DNA from: Hermodice carunculata
Lineage: Eukaryota; Annelida; Polychaeta; Eunicida; Amphinomidae
Assembly (NCBI GenBank): GCA_964020975.1
Contig: OZ026625.1
Coordinates: 9,626,742-9,690,741, forward strand
Direction: 5' to 3'
DNA length: 64,000 bases
This document shows, one piece after another, positions 51,301 through 60,820 of this stretch (the first letter of the stretch is position 1; the number at the start of each line of letters is the position of its first letter). Both the position numbers and the translations under genes were made by a program. The notes below the pieces were generated by a model. The model made no database searches, had not been told where the DNA came from, and saw only the letters and a program-made list of their open reading frames with translations.

Positions 51301-53651
51301 CTGCCACGTGCTGCACTTTTGTGGGTCGCTCGTATCTACCTGTTTCAATGTGTAACTAATTGACACTAATGCGTAGCCTGGTGATTTTTTTTGCGAATAT
51401 TAAAGATTTTAATGGGGATTTGGTCGAGTGGATATGTGCGTTTCCCATTTCAGCCAGGCGACTGGTGCCAAAGGTTGCAGGTTCGAGTCCGGCTCTTTCC
51501 GAACATAAAACATATATTTTCGGCATTTTCTTAATGCTGGTGGATTTAAGTCCCCGATTCTGGAAATAAATGCCGACTCAGTAAATAAACTGCATAACCG
51601 TGTTCATATGGCACTCGCACATAACTACCTCCATTGAACCATTCTTTTTTAAGAATGGGGATTTGGTCGAGTGGATATGTGCGTTTCCCATTTCAGCTAG
51701 GCGACTGGTGCCAAAGGTTGCAGGTTCGAGTCCCGCTCGTTCCGAACATAAAACATTAATATACAGGCCGCAACCAAAACAGTATATGATATATCATTGG
51801 TACATAGAGCGTTTGTGTACTGTGACTTACGAATTTACTATGAGGCATTCAGATCAGCTTTTCTGTTTATACTGTCGATTTGAATTCATATGTCACTGAC
51901 TGCGCCAACATTTTGCATATTTCTGTATGTAGCTTTAGTCCCTTTACCTTTGACTGAAGTCAACAAAATGGACAGTAGATGGCGCAGCTCAGATGTGCCC
52001 ACTTTGTCTCCTCTGTTTTCTGTAAAACCATCATAACATAATCATGAAGAATTGAACACATGTTTTGTTTTTGTTTTTTCTATTGTCAACAGGTTCATAT
52101 AGTTGTGTTTTTGCTGCGTTCCATTTAAATCGTCGGTTTGGATATTACTTGATTCAAATATATATACCCAGCATGTTGATTGTCCTTTTGTCGTGGGTAT
52201 CGTTCTGGCTAGATGCTTTAGCCGTTCCGGCGAGAATCTCGTTAGGGGTGCTCACAGTTCTCACGATGTCGACTCAGATGGCTTCCGCGGCATCCTCAGC
52301 TCTCCCAGAGGTACGTGACCAGAATAGTAATGCATTATAGTTTATAAACTAACATTAGATAAATGGTACAAGTAAAAGCGCCAGTTAGGTAGATTTGTGG
52401 ATGGATCTCTAATCTCAAAGCTCGAATGAATGACAGGGACAAAATGTTGTACCCTCTGCAAGATATCTACTTGTTACCTCAAACAAATCAAGAAACTACA
52501 AATCGGTCTTTTATAGTGAGAGAACGGCGTTGCATCCTTTTAACAGAGGTACACGAAGCCAAAGCTCTGTTCAAGACTCGAATGTTTTATTTACTCTTTC
52601 AGTGGCAACTGTGACTAAAGTCGACCAACTAAAGACAAACTGCTCTCAATTATAATTAGGGTAGTAGATTCATATTCCTTGTGAAAAGACTTTACATTCA
52701 AGTTCTAGCATACCTGTAGTTCCAGGGAATATAGCGGTCCGGGTCAACAGCTTTCCTCGGCGCGCTTTGGGCGCATCGCTGTTGACTCATTCCAAACCTT
52801 AGCACTGAAAGATTTAAGAGAAATATATTTGATCGGTTTTTCTAAATAATCCAAGTCCTTCGCTCGTTCTTCGTGATAAAATAAGCTACCTGCATGTCGT
52901 TGGGACTTGATACCATTGAAGAAATTCATGACAGTTTTAGTCATCCAAAATTTCATAGTTTCGCCCTAAAATATCATTCGTTTAAACTTTTCAGGAATTG
53001 GCTGACATACATCCTATCGTAACAATTAACACAGCATGTCTTCTTTCAAAATTTTTTCTGTCAAACATTCAGCAAGGGCAATACATTCTAATAATGTTTT
53101 CACAATATCAATATGTAGACGTAAAGAACTATTCAAAGGGCAATGCCTTCTAATAATATTTTCACTGAATCAATAAGTACACGTAAAGGACTATTCAAAG
53201 GGCAATACATTCTAATAATTAAGTACACGTACAGAGCTATTCAAATACTAAACATTAGTTTAGTCCATATGTGCTGAATAGTAAGACATCAATATCCACT
53301 TTCACGTGGAGCCAGTATTCAGGGTCAAAATCTTTTGATATAATAGTTTAACCTGTGGACCTTTAGAGATGAACAATAGAGTAGCACAGGTTTAGCCATT
53401 GTTTCTTGTTATCGGTTGTTTGAAAGGTAAGATAAATCTGCAGGTACTACTATGCTTCATTAAATTGACATGAAAGACGCTTATGCTCTTAACTTGTCCT
53501 CTGATGTACCACGCACACCACCAGTAAACAAACAGAATACAACCCGCTCCCGCTGCGGCAAAGTCTCAGAATCCCGCTTTATATTTGCCTACATAACTAA
53601 TTTGAAAGTTCTATATACAAACTATTTACGATGCCTTGTAGCCAAATAGAC

Positions 53652-53735
<84 letters not shown>

Positions 53736-55395
53736 AAGATACCAGACTACAGAAATGTCTGCTATAAGAGATGTACCTTAAATGTCAAAAAGTAGTTTTC
53801 GTAACGAATAAAGAAAAACAGTCAGGCGAAAAGAGAACATTTCAGTTCAACAGATTTCTAGAAACGAGTGTTTTTGCGTGCAATAGTATAGAATGTCCGC
53901 CTCCCTCTACCCTCCTCCATCAGTGAGTCTATTCTGGTAATTTGCAATATCCTTTTACAATCTCAAAAAGAGACCAACAAACAAGACACCGATACATTTT
54001 GAATATTGCGAAATGTACGTGTAAAGCTATCCTTGGGTGTATACAGATAAATGAATAGATATATCTACCAACTGACTACGGGTGTGACCCATATTCTAAC
54101 GCTGATATGTATGCATATATTTAGAATAATTAATGGGCCTAATAGCGTTCTTGCATATATCTACATACATACGCATATCAAGTTTTACAGATTTATCAAA
54201 CTATTTACTGAAACTGCGATTGACTGCCATCAAATTATAACAGCATAATTTGGAAAAAAACTATCGTAATTGCTTCAACGTGAAAAAGCCAAGTCAACAT
54301 CCCAGATATTCATGCTCAGAAAAGATTTGCCTCTATCTGGGTCACAGGCCATTAGTTATAGTACTTTATCACTTGTGGATATGTACAGAGATCAAAATAA
54401 AGAACAAACAAGGAAAGACCTTTTATTCATAGGAGTTTGGGGGGGGTGTTTGTTTGTTTTTTTTGTTTTTTTTTTGTGTTATCAATAGCATTTTAAGGTT
54501 TTTTCATGGAAATGGACCAAGAGAGTGATCAAAAACAGAGGTTTCATTCTGGTCACAAACATGTATACCTGGTCTGATAAAAAAAAACTTTCATACATTA
54601 CTCACAGGTGTCATATGTCAAAGCGATGGACGTGTGGTTGACAACCTGTATGCTATTCCTGTTTGCTGCTCTGATGGAATTTGCCATTGCCAACATGCTA
54701 GCCAGGAGGGAAATTTCAGCTGCGGATAAATATAAACCTGGTGATGATGTACCTAAATTAGCAGTAAGTGTCTCGCTGGGCAAGAAAAGAAATACTAACA
54801 CTTCGAGTACGTCGAAAAAGGATTTTGACTAACAGCACACCATGCATGATGACAGAAAAATCAAAGACTGAATTAAAATAACATGAAAACACGAACGACA
54901 CCGCATAATCTCGGGTAATTTTAGTGGAAAGGGGGTAAAATGGCAATACATTGGCATGATGTCTCTCATTGCTATATACGTTTATACCATGATGATTTGT
55001 CATCAGTGGGAAATGTGTTAAGTAAGTGAAAAAAATAAGTAAATGTTCCTCGTGTTATTGACTAAATATTTTAGACAACCCAGAGACCTACTCCCAGTAC
55101 TGTTTGCTGCTACAGTGACCTGTGGCTCGGTCAGAGACCATGCATAGTGCTGTTGGCTTCTTCAGTGACCAAAGACTAGCCATCAGTCACCGAAGAAGCC
55201 CAAAATATTACGTTAAAGTCTAAAATGTTTCACACTCCAATCAGTAGCACGAAGCACATTATTTCATAATTATGTTTTGATTGATCGGTCAATTGGTGGG
55301 GCATGTAGGTAGCTAATGACGAGTTGGTTTGCACGGCTGCTTGACCCCGTCAACATCATTTTGTTATACATGTACGATTCATACAATTTGGTATT

Positions 55396-55450
<55 letters not shown>

Positions 55451-58400
55451 TACCAAACGGGTACAATCATATCGATTTTATTTTCATGATATCATTATTT
55501 TCAGAATATTTGTTCAATCATGGAATCCGAATCTCGTAAGGGGGCAGCCAAAGTTTCCATCATTTTCACAAGCGTACGCAAAGTACGCTGTGAAGGGTTT
55601 AAAATCTTGTGTACCCTTTTTTTGTGATGTGTAAACATGCTGATTATTGTTAAAAATTATGCTTTTTCAGGACTTCCAATGATATCTGTGATATGTAAAA
55701 CAACTCTGGAGATAGACATAAATATCATGTAAAGTGTCAATTTATGAATCCGGCAGACATGAATGTTTCATGCATAAAGGTTGCAGTGATTTTAGAATAA
55801 TTTTACACAGACTACAGATAAAACATCGTGATGAGCCATAATAGGGGTTGCTACAAAACCGAATTTCCTGATTGATTGTATGGTAGTCCAGTTTTTATGT
55901 TCCTCGCACAAAACTTTAATAAATCCTTTCAACTATATGAAGATAACCCCGCCCCCCCCCAAAGTTGTGAATTTTACTCCCCATAATCACAATGGTTGAC
56001 ATGCGCATTTGCACCCGAAGTTCTTCAAGGTACCACTAGATGGTGCACTATGGTGTAAAACTTAAAATGCGTTATCTTTCCCTAACAGAAAAATCATTGA
56101 ATTTAGAAATGAACAGCTTGACCTGAAGAACATCAAAAATAAAGTGTGTAAAAAAAAAGGTCAGAACAATATATTGTATCCGAAAATTGTGTTAATACAG
56201 CCTCCTTATCCCCCCCCCCCGCCCCCCTTTCCGCTCAAAATCGGCATTTGGGGGGGGGGTGTATTTTTTACAAAACCTGTCGGCCAGTTCTTCACACATG
56301 GAAGGCAGATGTATGTACCCTGGGTGGGTCGATCGTTGCTTTCGTGTCTTGATGTTAATGAAATGCCATACCGATCAGCCAGTGACATGTAATGACATGG
56401 CAGTAAACCAATACGACAATAAATGTCTTTTTCCAACTTCTTCGTCATACGTACAGCCCCGAATTTCTGGCAAATTCCCCATGCTGATACAAGCTTTGGT
56501 TCTATGATACACTTATGACTGAACAGTCTTGTCCAGGAATGTTACATAGCGTTCATAGAGAGTTTTATCATCAGGGTGTGACATCAGAATGTGCAACAAA
56601 TGAGCTTCATTCATGCTTTGCTCATGCATTAACTTTCTGCTAATCAGAGACATGAGTGTGTTCAGTCTGAGTCGCAATAAAAGCTTCATCACATGTTTGG
56701 ATAGTTAATGCTACAAGTACCAACACCCTGTCCCCTGTATCGTCACAGGACTGCCATCACGTGATGATGCAGGGGATTTGGTGTTGATATCGGTAATAAT
56801 ACTTCAACCACGAAATTGCCTATATCTGTTTTTCTCAACAAACAGTTCAGCAGATCCTCTTCAAACTTGCCAACTGGTCAGCATACTTTGGTTAGCTTAA
56901 TACAGGCTACTCCCATAGCCTCCTCTAAAATTTATTCTATCTGATCGAAATGTAATTAGGCACTTGTATTTTTTCACAACAGCAACTCACTTAGTTGAAC
57001 CAATTGATAATCTTGGGCGTACAATTGGTACCGGCGCTGATTACTTTCTTGTTATGCATGAGGATATTAATGGATATGAGCGTCCTCACTTACAAATGGT
57101 AGATTTAAGAAACTAACAAATTGAGGAAAATGGGCACATATTCCACGAACCACCTCATGATTACGGGCACTTTACCTGTCGTAACGGAAGGTTTTCAAAG
57201 GCCAAAACGACATGCACATATTCAAATACACCGACTGACCTCGTGTGTGATCTTCGGCAAACAAAGCAAATGATGACAAATAACAGTTTTGCGCTTTAGT
57301 GCTTTTACGCAACCAAAAAACCGCGATATATCTTTGCGACAGGAGAATCTAAGCTTTTATTACATTTTCAGGTGAACATTATATTTCTTTTTACTTCGAA
57401 AACCCACATTTACGTATCTTATTTGGGGTTTTCTCTATGAACATGGGTCGCACAGTTGCCCCAACCTATGTAATAGTTAAAACAGATCAGTTGACGTCAA
57501 AGCGTCAACTAAAAGGACATTATATCGGAACAAACATAGACCACCAAGAAACATCAGAAATAAATTAATAGAATGCAGCCTGCCGCATACTTTTGGCATT
57601 GGCATACTGGTATTGAATCAGCATGTACATATAATATTCTACTTACTTGGCCCTTTAACACGCTTACCCGATAACGCTTGTCATTGTAGTGAAGGTGAGA
57701 TGTCAATAAACACAGTTGCTCCCCCTACGCATAAAACAGAAATTAGATTTCAATAACCAGTCATGGACAGCTGGTATACCGCGTCCTGTGCTCAGCATCT
57801 TTTCATGAACATACTTCTAGCAAGTCATTACATGTATAACATTTCGCATCTACGTAATTATAGTGAACAGGAATCAATTTCCTGGTCAATCGGTGACTCA
57901 TGTTAAGTAAGTCAACAGTTATTTCAAATGTTTGCACCATTTCAGGATTGTTAAATGTGAATAACTCAGCTACTCAATATGTGCGTCATCACATCGAGTG
58001 TTGTATCATTTACATTGTATGTTCCAAACAGACAAAAAACGTCGATCCTTCCCTCAGAAGAGTTATTTTTTCTCTGTGATACAATATTCGACAAAACTCC
58101 CCGCCAAGTTCCTGGGGGGTCGATTTGGCGCTTTTCATGTTTTTTTTTGCGGGGGGGTCAATTTATATCAATTGATACAATAGCAGGTTTTGCAGACGTA
58201 TTTATTTCAAACGTTTATTTGTACAAGCCCAAACAGCACGACAAAATCAGCAAAACTACATTAAAAATTGTGACTACTATCAATATGTTAACAAATATTT
58301 TCTTCACTTTTCAGGTATTTGTGAAAAGTATTATCGATGCTAGGCGAGAACCAGATCGTTCAAATGAAGCCGAGACTGTAATAAATAATGTGAAAGAAAA

Positions 58401-58530
58401 ACGACCCAAGAAAGATAATAACATTCGACCACGTGCTCATCATGTCGATTATGTATCAAAGATTTGCTTTCCCGTTGCTTTTGCAGTTTTCAACGCAGCG
58501 TACTGGTATGTGTATACACGTAGCAGGTAG
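35297..58530 (+). CDS. Cys-loop ligand-gated chloride channel subunit (glycine receptor / GluCl-like), nine exons
   Basis: Conceptual joining of nine exons (35297-35385, 39350-39438, 40315-40382, 42829-43058, 45881-45963, 48715-48855, 52093-52310, 54608-54763, 58315-58530) gives 1290 nt, 429 residues plus stop; every junction is GT-AG and phases agree. Domain order: signal peptide (1-30), ligand-binding domain with loop D YFRQRW (89-94), loop A WVPDPFF (122-128), Cys-loop C166-C180 with 13 residues between, second disulfide pair C227/C238, M1 (about 249-272), PAR (279-281) and M2, M3 (about 315-340), short basic M3-M4 loop, M4 (about 405-426). Family knowledge: such subunits form pentameric plasma-membrane anion channels gated by glycine, glutamate or related ligands; PAR before M2 indicates anion selectivity. 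The second Cys pair is typical of GlyR, GluCl and relatives and argues against GABA-A. The ligand is not determinable. Four sequons (NYT, NIT, NQT, NIT) lie in the extracellular part. Odd: Leu at M2 6' and Arg at 188. No promoter was identified. Confidence 0.93.
38505..38600 (-). mobile_element. tRNA-like SINE fragment, minus strand (intron 1)
   Basis: The reverse strand shows a B box GGTTCGAGACC (+ strand 38534-38544) with AAAGTTGCA before it and GGCCGTTCTG after it, as in the other tRNA-like copies. A frame across it on the + strand is a shadow. Confidence 0.55.
38755..38787. repeat. Poly-T tract (intron 1)
   Basis: About 30 T in a row, 170 bp from the minus-strand SINE fragment but on the wrong side to be clearly its tail. 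Confidence 0.9.
39350..39438 (+). CDS. Exon 2: N-terminal helix region of the extracellular domain
   Basis: The acceptor is ctctttag and the donor TAG|gtaagc. It encodes about 29 residues including [19 protein letters not shown], matching the N-terminal alpha-helix and the 'YDxRxxPxxxGxP' segment that opens the ligand-binding domain of anionic Cys-loop receptors. The last base G joins exon 3 to make Gly of the conserved G-E/P-P motif. Confidence 0.88.
40315..40382 (+). CDS. Exon 3: beta-1 strand of the extracellular domain
   Basis: A 68-bp exon between tacttag and CAG|gtaatg. It encodes [20 protein letters not shown] plus RNQ, the conserved 'P-V-x-V-x-V-x-V-x-S-[IL]-x-x-[IV]-x-E' segment of the family. 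A small exon in this place is usual for GlyR and GABA-A type genes. Confidence 0.95.
40752..42065. mobile_element. Foldback-type element with long imperfect terminal inverted repeats (intron 3)
   Basis: The left arm (about 40752-41205) is complementary to the right arm (about 41510-42065). Matching landmarks include ATTGATGATTAAGTCT on the left against AGACTTAATCATCAAT on the right, and TGATAAAAACAAAT against ATTTGTTTTTATCA. The outer parts hold repeated palindromes of the type CTCGTAATTACGAG (41977-41990; core CGTAATTACG at 40776-40785). About 300 bp separate the arms and no open reading frame is recognised, so it would be non-autonomous. The family is unknown. Confidence 0.75.
42829..43058 (+). 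CDS. Exon 4: loops D, A and E of the ligand-binding domain
   Basis: The largest ligand-binding exon, 230 bp, from tgtttcag to CAACG|gtaatt. It carries loop D (VNMYFRQRW, equivalent to GlyR F63-R65 as Tyr-Phe-Arg), loop A ([12 protein letters not shown]), the FHSIT strand and loop E ([14 protein letters not shown]). Two N-glycosylation sequons, NYT and NIT, sit after loop D. The Arg in loop D is the residue that contacts the ligand carboxylate in GlyR and GluCl. Confidence 0.97.
43376..43695 (+). mobile_element. Second copy of the dimeric tRNA-derived SINE-like repeat (intron 4)
   Basis: It has the same order and linker as 51411-51760, with the two units offset by 249 bp (CAGCTAGGCGA at 43382 and 43631). 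The first unit lacks its A-box end and the second has a degenerate A box (GGGGTCGAGTGA) and B box, so this copy is older. The preserved unit-linker-unit layout shows the dimer moves or is copied as one piece. Confidence 0.75.
45881..45963 (+). CDS. Exon 5: canonical Cys-loop
   Basis: An 83-bp exon between attttttcag and TCAT|gtgagt. It encodes RLTIKVHC, then 13 residues containing FPLDNQT, then C. This is the family-defining disulfide loop with the F-P-L/M-D core. The exon ends after one base of the Tyr codon completed in exon 6. Confidence 0.97.
46115..46290. repeat. (TGTA)n-type degenerate microsatellite (intron 5)
   Basis: Repeated GTATGTATGT, CATGTATG and ATATGT words; Met- and Tyr-rich frames across it are shadows. 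Confidence 0.85.
46905..48240 (+). repeat. Second modular repeat of the 31.4-kb type (intron 5)
   Basis: Modules begin near 46917, 47215 and 48075, each with 'CACTTCAAATTTGG' or 'GACTTCAAACTTGGTGGCAA', 'TACCTTGGGTGGRTCTCT' and 'TTTAAATGGTCACxCxCCAG'. They are imperfect copies of one unit of about 200-280 bp. Confidence 0.6.
48271..48470 (+). repeat. (TG)n followed by a T/G homopolymer block (intron 5)
   Basis: (TG)n at about 48271-48334 passes into G-run and T-run sequence to 48470. Exon 6 lies 245 bp downstream. Confidence 0.9.
48715..48855 (+). CDS. Exon 6: loop B to loop C of the ligand-binding domain
   Basis: The acceptor is tcctccag and the donor ACAG|gtttgt. It encodes the rest of MSYRYSTKEM (loop B region), a tryptophan-containing strand, [16 protein letters not shown] with a glycosylation sequon, and HGYSTG of loop C; C227 opens the second disulfide. 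In GlyR and GluCl the loop B segment reads S-F/Y-G-Y/W; here Arg stands where Gly is expected. Loop C keeps the aromatic Tyr (GlyR Y202 position) and Thr (T204 position). Confidence 0.93.
50320..50700 (+). mobile_element. LINE C-terminal fragment in intron 6
   Basis: The frame at 50314-50544 contains [19 protein letters not shown] and [10 protein letters not shown], continuing past a stop into [33 protein letters not shown]. This is the 'L-R-I-S-x-H-x-L-x-I-E-x-G-R-Y ... C-x-x-C ... E-x-x-x-H-F-x-x-x-C' tail seen after many invertebrate LINE reverse transcriptases. Confidence 0.7.
51285..51412 (-). repeat. Inverted second copy of the LINE tail
   Basis: This block is the reverse complement, with some divergence, of about 50489-50620 (landmarks TGCAGGTCCTGCCACGTGCT and CTACGCATTAGTG on the opposite strand). 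Together with the + copy it forms an inverted repeat around about 660 bp. Confidence 0.75.
51411..51760 (+). mobile_element. Dimeric tRNA-derived SINE-like repeat (intron 6)
   Basis: Two near-identical units of about 100 bp start at 51411 and 51654 (offset 243 bp). Each has a perfect RNA polymerase III A box (TGGTCGAGTGG at 51421-51431 and 51664-51674) and B box (GGTTCGAGTCC at 51480-51490 and 51723-51733), 59 bp apart as in tRNAs with a long variable arm (Ser/Leu type). The acceptor ends do not pair, so these are not tRNA genes. The linker of about 150 bp is AT-rich and contains CTGGTGGATTTAAGTCC. Confidence 0.8.
52093..52310 (+). CDS. Exon 7: loop C end, M1 and pore-lining M2
   Basis: A 218-bp exon from tgtcaacag to CCAGAG|gtacgt. 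It begins with SYSC, where C238 closes the second disulfide, then [17 protein letters not shown] of M1, [14 protein letters not shown] in the M1-M2 linker and [14 protein letters not shown] of M2. Numbering Arg281 as 0' puts Ser at 2', Leu at 6', Leu at 9' and Ala at 19'. GlyR and GluCl normally have Thr at 6' and the 9' Leu gate. Confidence 0.98.
52600..52830 (+). repeat. Hairpin-cored repeat, copy 3 (intron 7)
   Basis: The landmarks run in order: AACTGTGACTAAAGTCGA, TTGTGAAAAGACTTTA, GTCAACAGCTTTCCTCGGCG, CGCTTTGGGCGC and CTGTTGAC, the last pairing with GTCAACAG. The same order is seen at 62.9-63.1 kb. Confidence 0.65.
53070..53260. repeat. Tandem repeat of three units of about 62 bp (intron 7)
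   Basis: GGGCAATACATTCTAATAAT or its variant occurs at about 53075, 53139 and 53200. Each is followed by a (G)TA-ACGTAxAGxxCTATTCAAA block. Confidence 0.75.
53658..53734. repeat. (TG)n microsatellite (intron 7)
   Basis: About 77 bp of pure TG repeat. Confidence 0.97.
54608..54763 (+). CDS. Exon 8: M2-M3 linker and M3
   Basis: A 156-bp, phase-0 exon between ctcacag and GCA|gtaagt. It encodes [19 protein letters not shown] and [10 protein letters not shown], the conserved M2-M3 linker (SYVKA-[IM]-D-[IV]-W) and third transmembrane helix, then the start of a charged cytoplasmic loop. Confidence 0.97.
55401..55447. repeat. (CA)n microsatellite (intron 8)
   Basis: A CG CG start followed by about 44 bp of CA repeat. 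Confidence 0.95.
58315..58530 (+). CDS. Exon 9: cytoplasmic loop, M4 and stop
   Basis: The acceptor is cttttcag; the stop is TAG at 58528-58530. It encodes a short hydrophilic loop rich in Lys, Arg, Asp and Glu (about 40 residues), then [17 protein letters not shown] and [11 protein letters not shown], the fourth membrane helix with the conserved 'FP-x-x-F-x-x-F-N-x-x-Y-W' pattern. The M3-M4 loop totals about 65-75 residues, short for this family. The open frame extends back to 57979, but the upstream part is intron. Confidence 0.96.
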   Translation, partial: VFVKSIIDARREPDRSNEAETVINNVKEKRPKKDNNIRPRAHHVDYVSKICFPVAFAVFNAAYWYVYTRSR

Positions 58531-59685
58531 TAGATGCTGTAAGAATTTATGATTGTGGTATTGTAAAAGTGCATGAGCTTTATGTGTGACTCAAGGATCA
58601 ATACAGGTGTTGCTCAAAGTCCTAATCTAAAATGCTCAAAGAACTGATCATTACCCTACAGAGGGATCTACATCATACAAGAACTAACTATCGTCTTTCA
58701 AACTATGGAAAAGGGTCATGAACATTGTAGTAATAAGCAAAAATATCTAAGGCATCTTATTACCTAGTTTTTTATTGATGATGTAAAGGTCATAAATGGC
58801 CATACATTTGTTTGAAAACCGACATGGGGATTTTAGAGTCAATATATTGGTAAATTTGTTTCCTGTTCCTGTTGGCACATCATGGGTAATCAGAGGAGCT
58901 GAAAAGCCTACGTCTGCAGCTTAGAGACTAGCAAATTTACTTGCAACATTCCACCCTCTGCACCATCAACTGTCTCATCACATAAATAAGGCATGATAAT
59001 CACATGAAGTTGGACAGAGACATAAGTTGCCACGACTGGCTCCTGTATTATGCATATCTCTGCTAAATCGCCAACTGCTCATGTTCAAGTAATGACCCAC
59101 GTGCCTGAACGCCATGAAAAGCTCAACGTACAAATCTGACAGAAAGAATATATATTCATGGTACGTAGCCTGTTAAGTATATTCGGGCAACAATCCGCCC
59201 CCCCCCCCCCAAACTGGAGTATTCGCTCATTGATTCTTTGATATTATCAATCGCAATATACAAGTGGCTTCAAGACGTTGCAAACATATTCTTTCAAATG
59301 AAGTTGTACAGCCTACACCTGAGATATGAAGCTTCCCCATCTTAAAGACAGACTTCAATGTTTTAAGCTCTTTATTCACTACGCTACTTTGAGCCCATAG
59401 TGTTGAAAAAAGAGAGGTTTATACTGGACATAAAATGATTCTTTTGGTTAAAAAGTGGTTGAGATACTTTTTACCTACAGTGGTTGTGAAAATATTTTTG
59501 TCTTGATGTTTCACATAATACTGATGTTAAATGTATTTTCATCACCAGTCGTCATGTATACTGTTAATCACTTGCAACATGCAGTAGCACATTTCCCAAT
59601 CACCTTTGTTTTCAATACAACGGGCTTGAAATATTATATATTTGACAACTACTCACTCACTGTATATTTTAACAAATATTATACA

Positions 59686-59763
59686 AATAAACTATAGGTG
59701 TCCAATCTGATTAAGTCAACCATCTCTTCTTGTTGGTGAAGGATGGCAATCAAGTACAATAAA
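59686..59763 (+). terminator. Candidate polyadenylation signals downstream of the channel gene
   Basis: AATAAA hexamers occur at 59686-59691 and 59758-59763, about 1.2 kb after the stop codon. Chance hexamers are common in AT-rich DNA, so the 3' UTR end is only suggested. Confidence 0.2.
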
Positions 59764-60628
59764 ACCTGTCAAGGCTGAACGTCCTTGGGACCCAGCCAAA
59801 GTGTTTGGAGTTTCAAAGGTTTTCGGCTAATAGAGGGTTGGGGACGTGGTATTGTGACACTGCACATGTAAACTTTGAATTCACCTGTACATGCACATGG
59901 GTTGGGGAAGGTACCAGCTCCGATACATATGTACTCATATAGATTATATGAACTTTAAGGAAAAATAAAGTCTGAGATGAAAAAGAACTTTATAAAAATT
60001 CCAACTACTTGGTAAGTAAGTTTGTACGATTCATAAACTTTCGGATTATGGTAAATGCACTTTTCAATATCGTCAGGTTTCTGCAAGAACCCTCAACATC
60101 CGAAGGCATCAGCTTATTCCACAAGCAAAGACCTGTGAGCAAGAAATATGAGATTGGAATGGAATATATTTCAGTTATATTCTAGAAATGGTCCATGCAA
60201 AAGGCTGAACGGCTGAAATTCTTTATGATGCCATTACAAAAACTCTCATTAGACCATCCCTTTTTGTCCTTGTAAAACCCTTACTCCTCAAAGGCACAGT
60301 TGATTAATTAAAATGACGGCACGAAAGCTGATTTTTAGAATCCACAAACCTTCTTAACAAGTGCAACTATTCGTATATATATCCATAAATTGCACTGGTA
60401 TCCATTGGTTCTTTTCTCATCACATTTACCATCGTTCGACCGCAAAAGTTTCGGGTAATGTCCAAGGAAAACTGTAGATTCAGATTGTGAGACATGTCAA
60501 ACCTCAATTAGTAGAAATGGGGTTCCCCATAGCCATTTCAAATGGGAGTCACCAAAATGTAACAACTAAATGTACAGATAACAGTTTATTGTCTTACTTT
60601 CAGACCATCTTGATTTCTGCGAACAAAC

Positions 60629-60820
60629 ACGAAACTTAAAGGTCCGGGCTTTGTATGGTCCAGCGATGATAACAGTGGATATAAATTCACTTACTTTGAT
60701 ATTATATCAGGTGGAAAGGTAAATACGAAACTTAAAGGTCCGGGCTTTGTATGGTCCAGGGATGATAACAGTGGATATAAATTCACTTACTTTGATATTA
60801 TATCAGGTGGAAAGGTAAAT
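60629..60820 (+). repeat. Tandem duplication of a 96-bp unit with an open frame
   Basis: Two copies (60629-60724 and 60725-60820) differ at about one base. Because 96 is a multiple of three, one frame runs through both, each copy reading KLKGPGFVWS, DDNSGYKFTYFDI and ISGGKVNT. GGAAAG|gtaaat would fit a splice donor at the end of each. No start codon is evident and the protein is not recognised. It could be a duplicated exon of an unidentified gene or chance. Confidence 0.8.

Noticed and set aside
51654-51750. Possible functional tRNA gene with perfect A and B boxes
   Set aside because: The acceptor ends do not pair, there is no clear anticodon arm, and the sequence is repeated four or more times with SINE-like flanks.
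57492-57499. Perfect CRE octamer TGACGTCA within a short palindrome
   Set aside because: It lies in intron 8 without supporting context; one octamer is not enough to call a regulatory site.
57979-58314. Upstream part of the 183-codon frame containing exon 9
   Set aside because: A good acceptor at 58314 joins exon 8 in phase; the sequence before it has no family similarity and is intronic.
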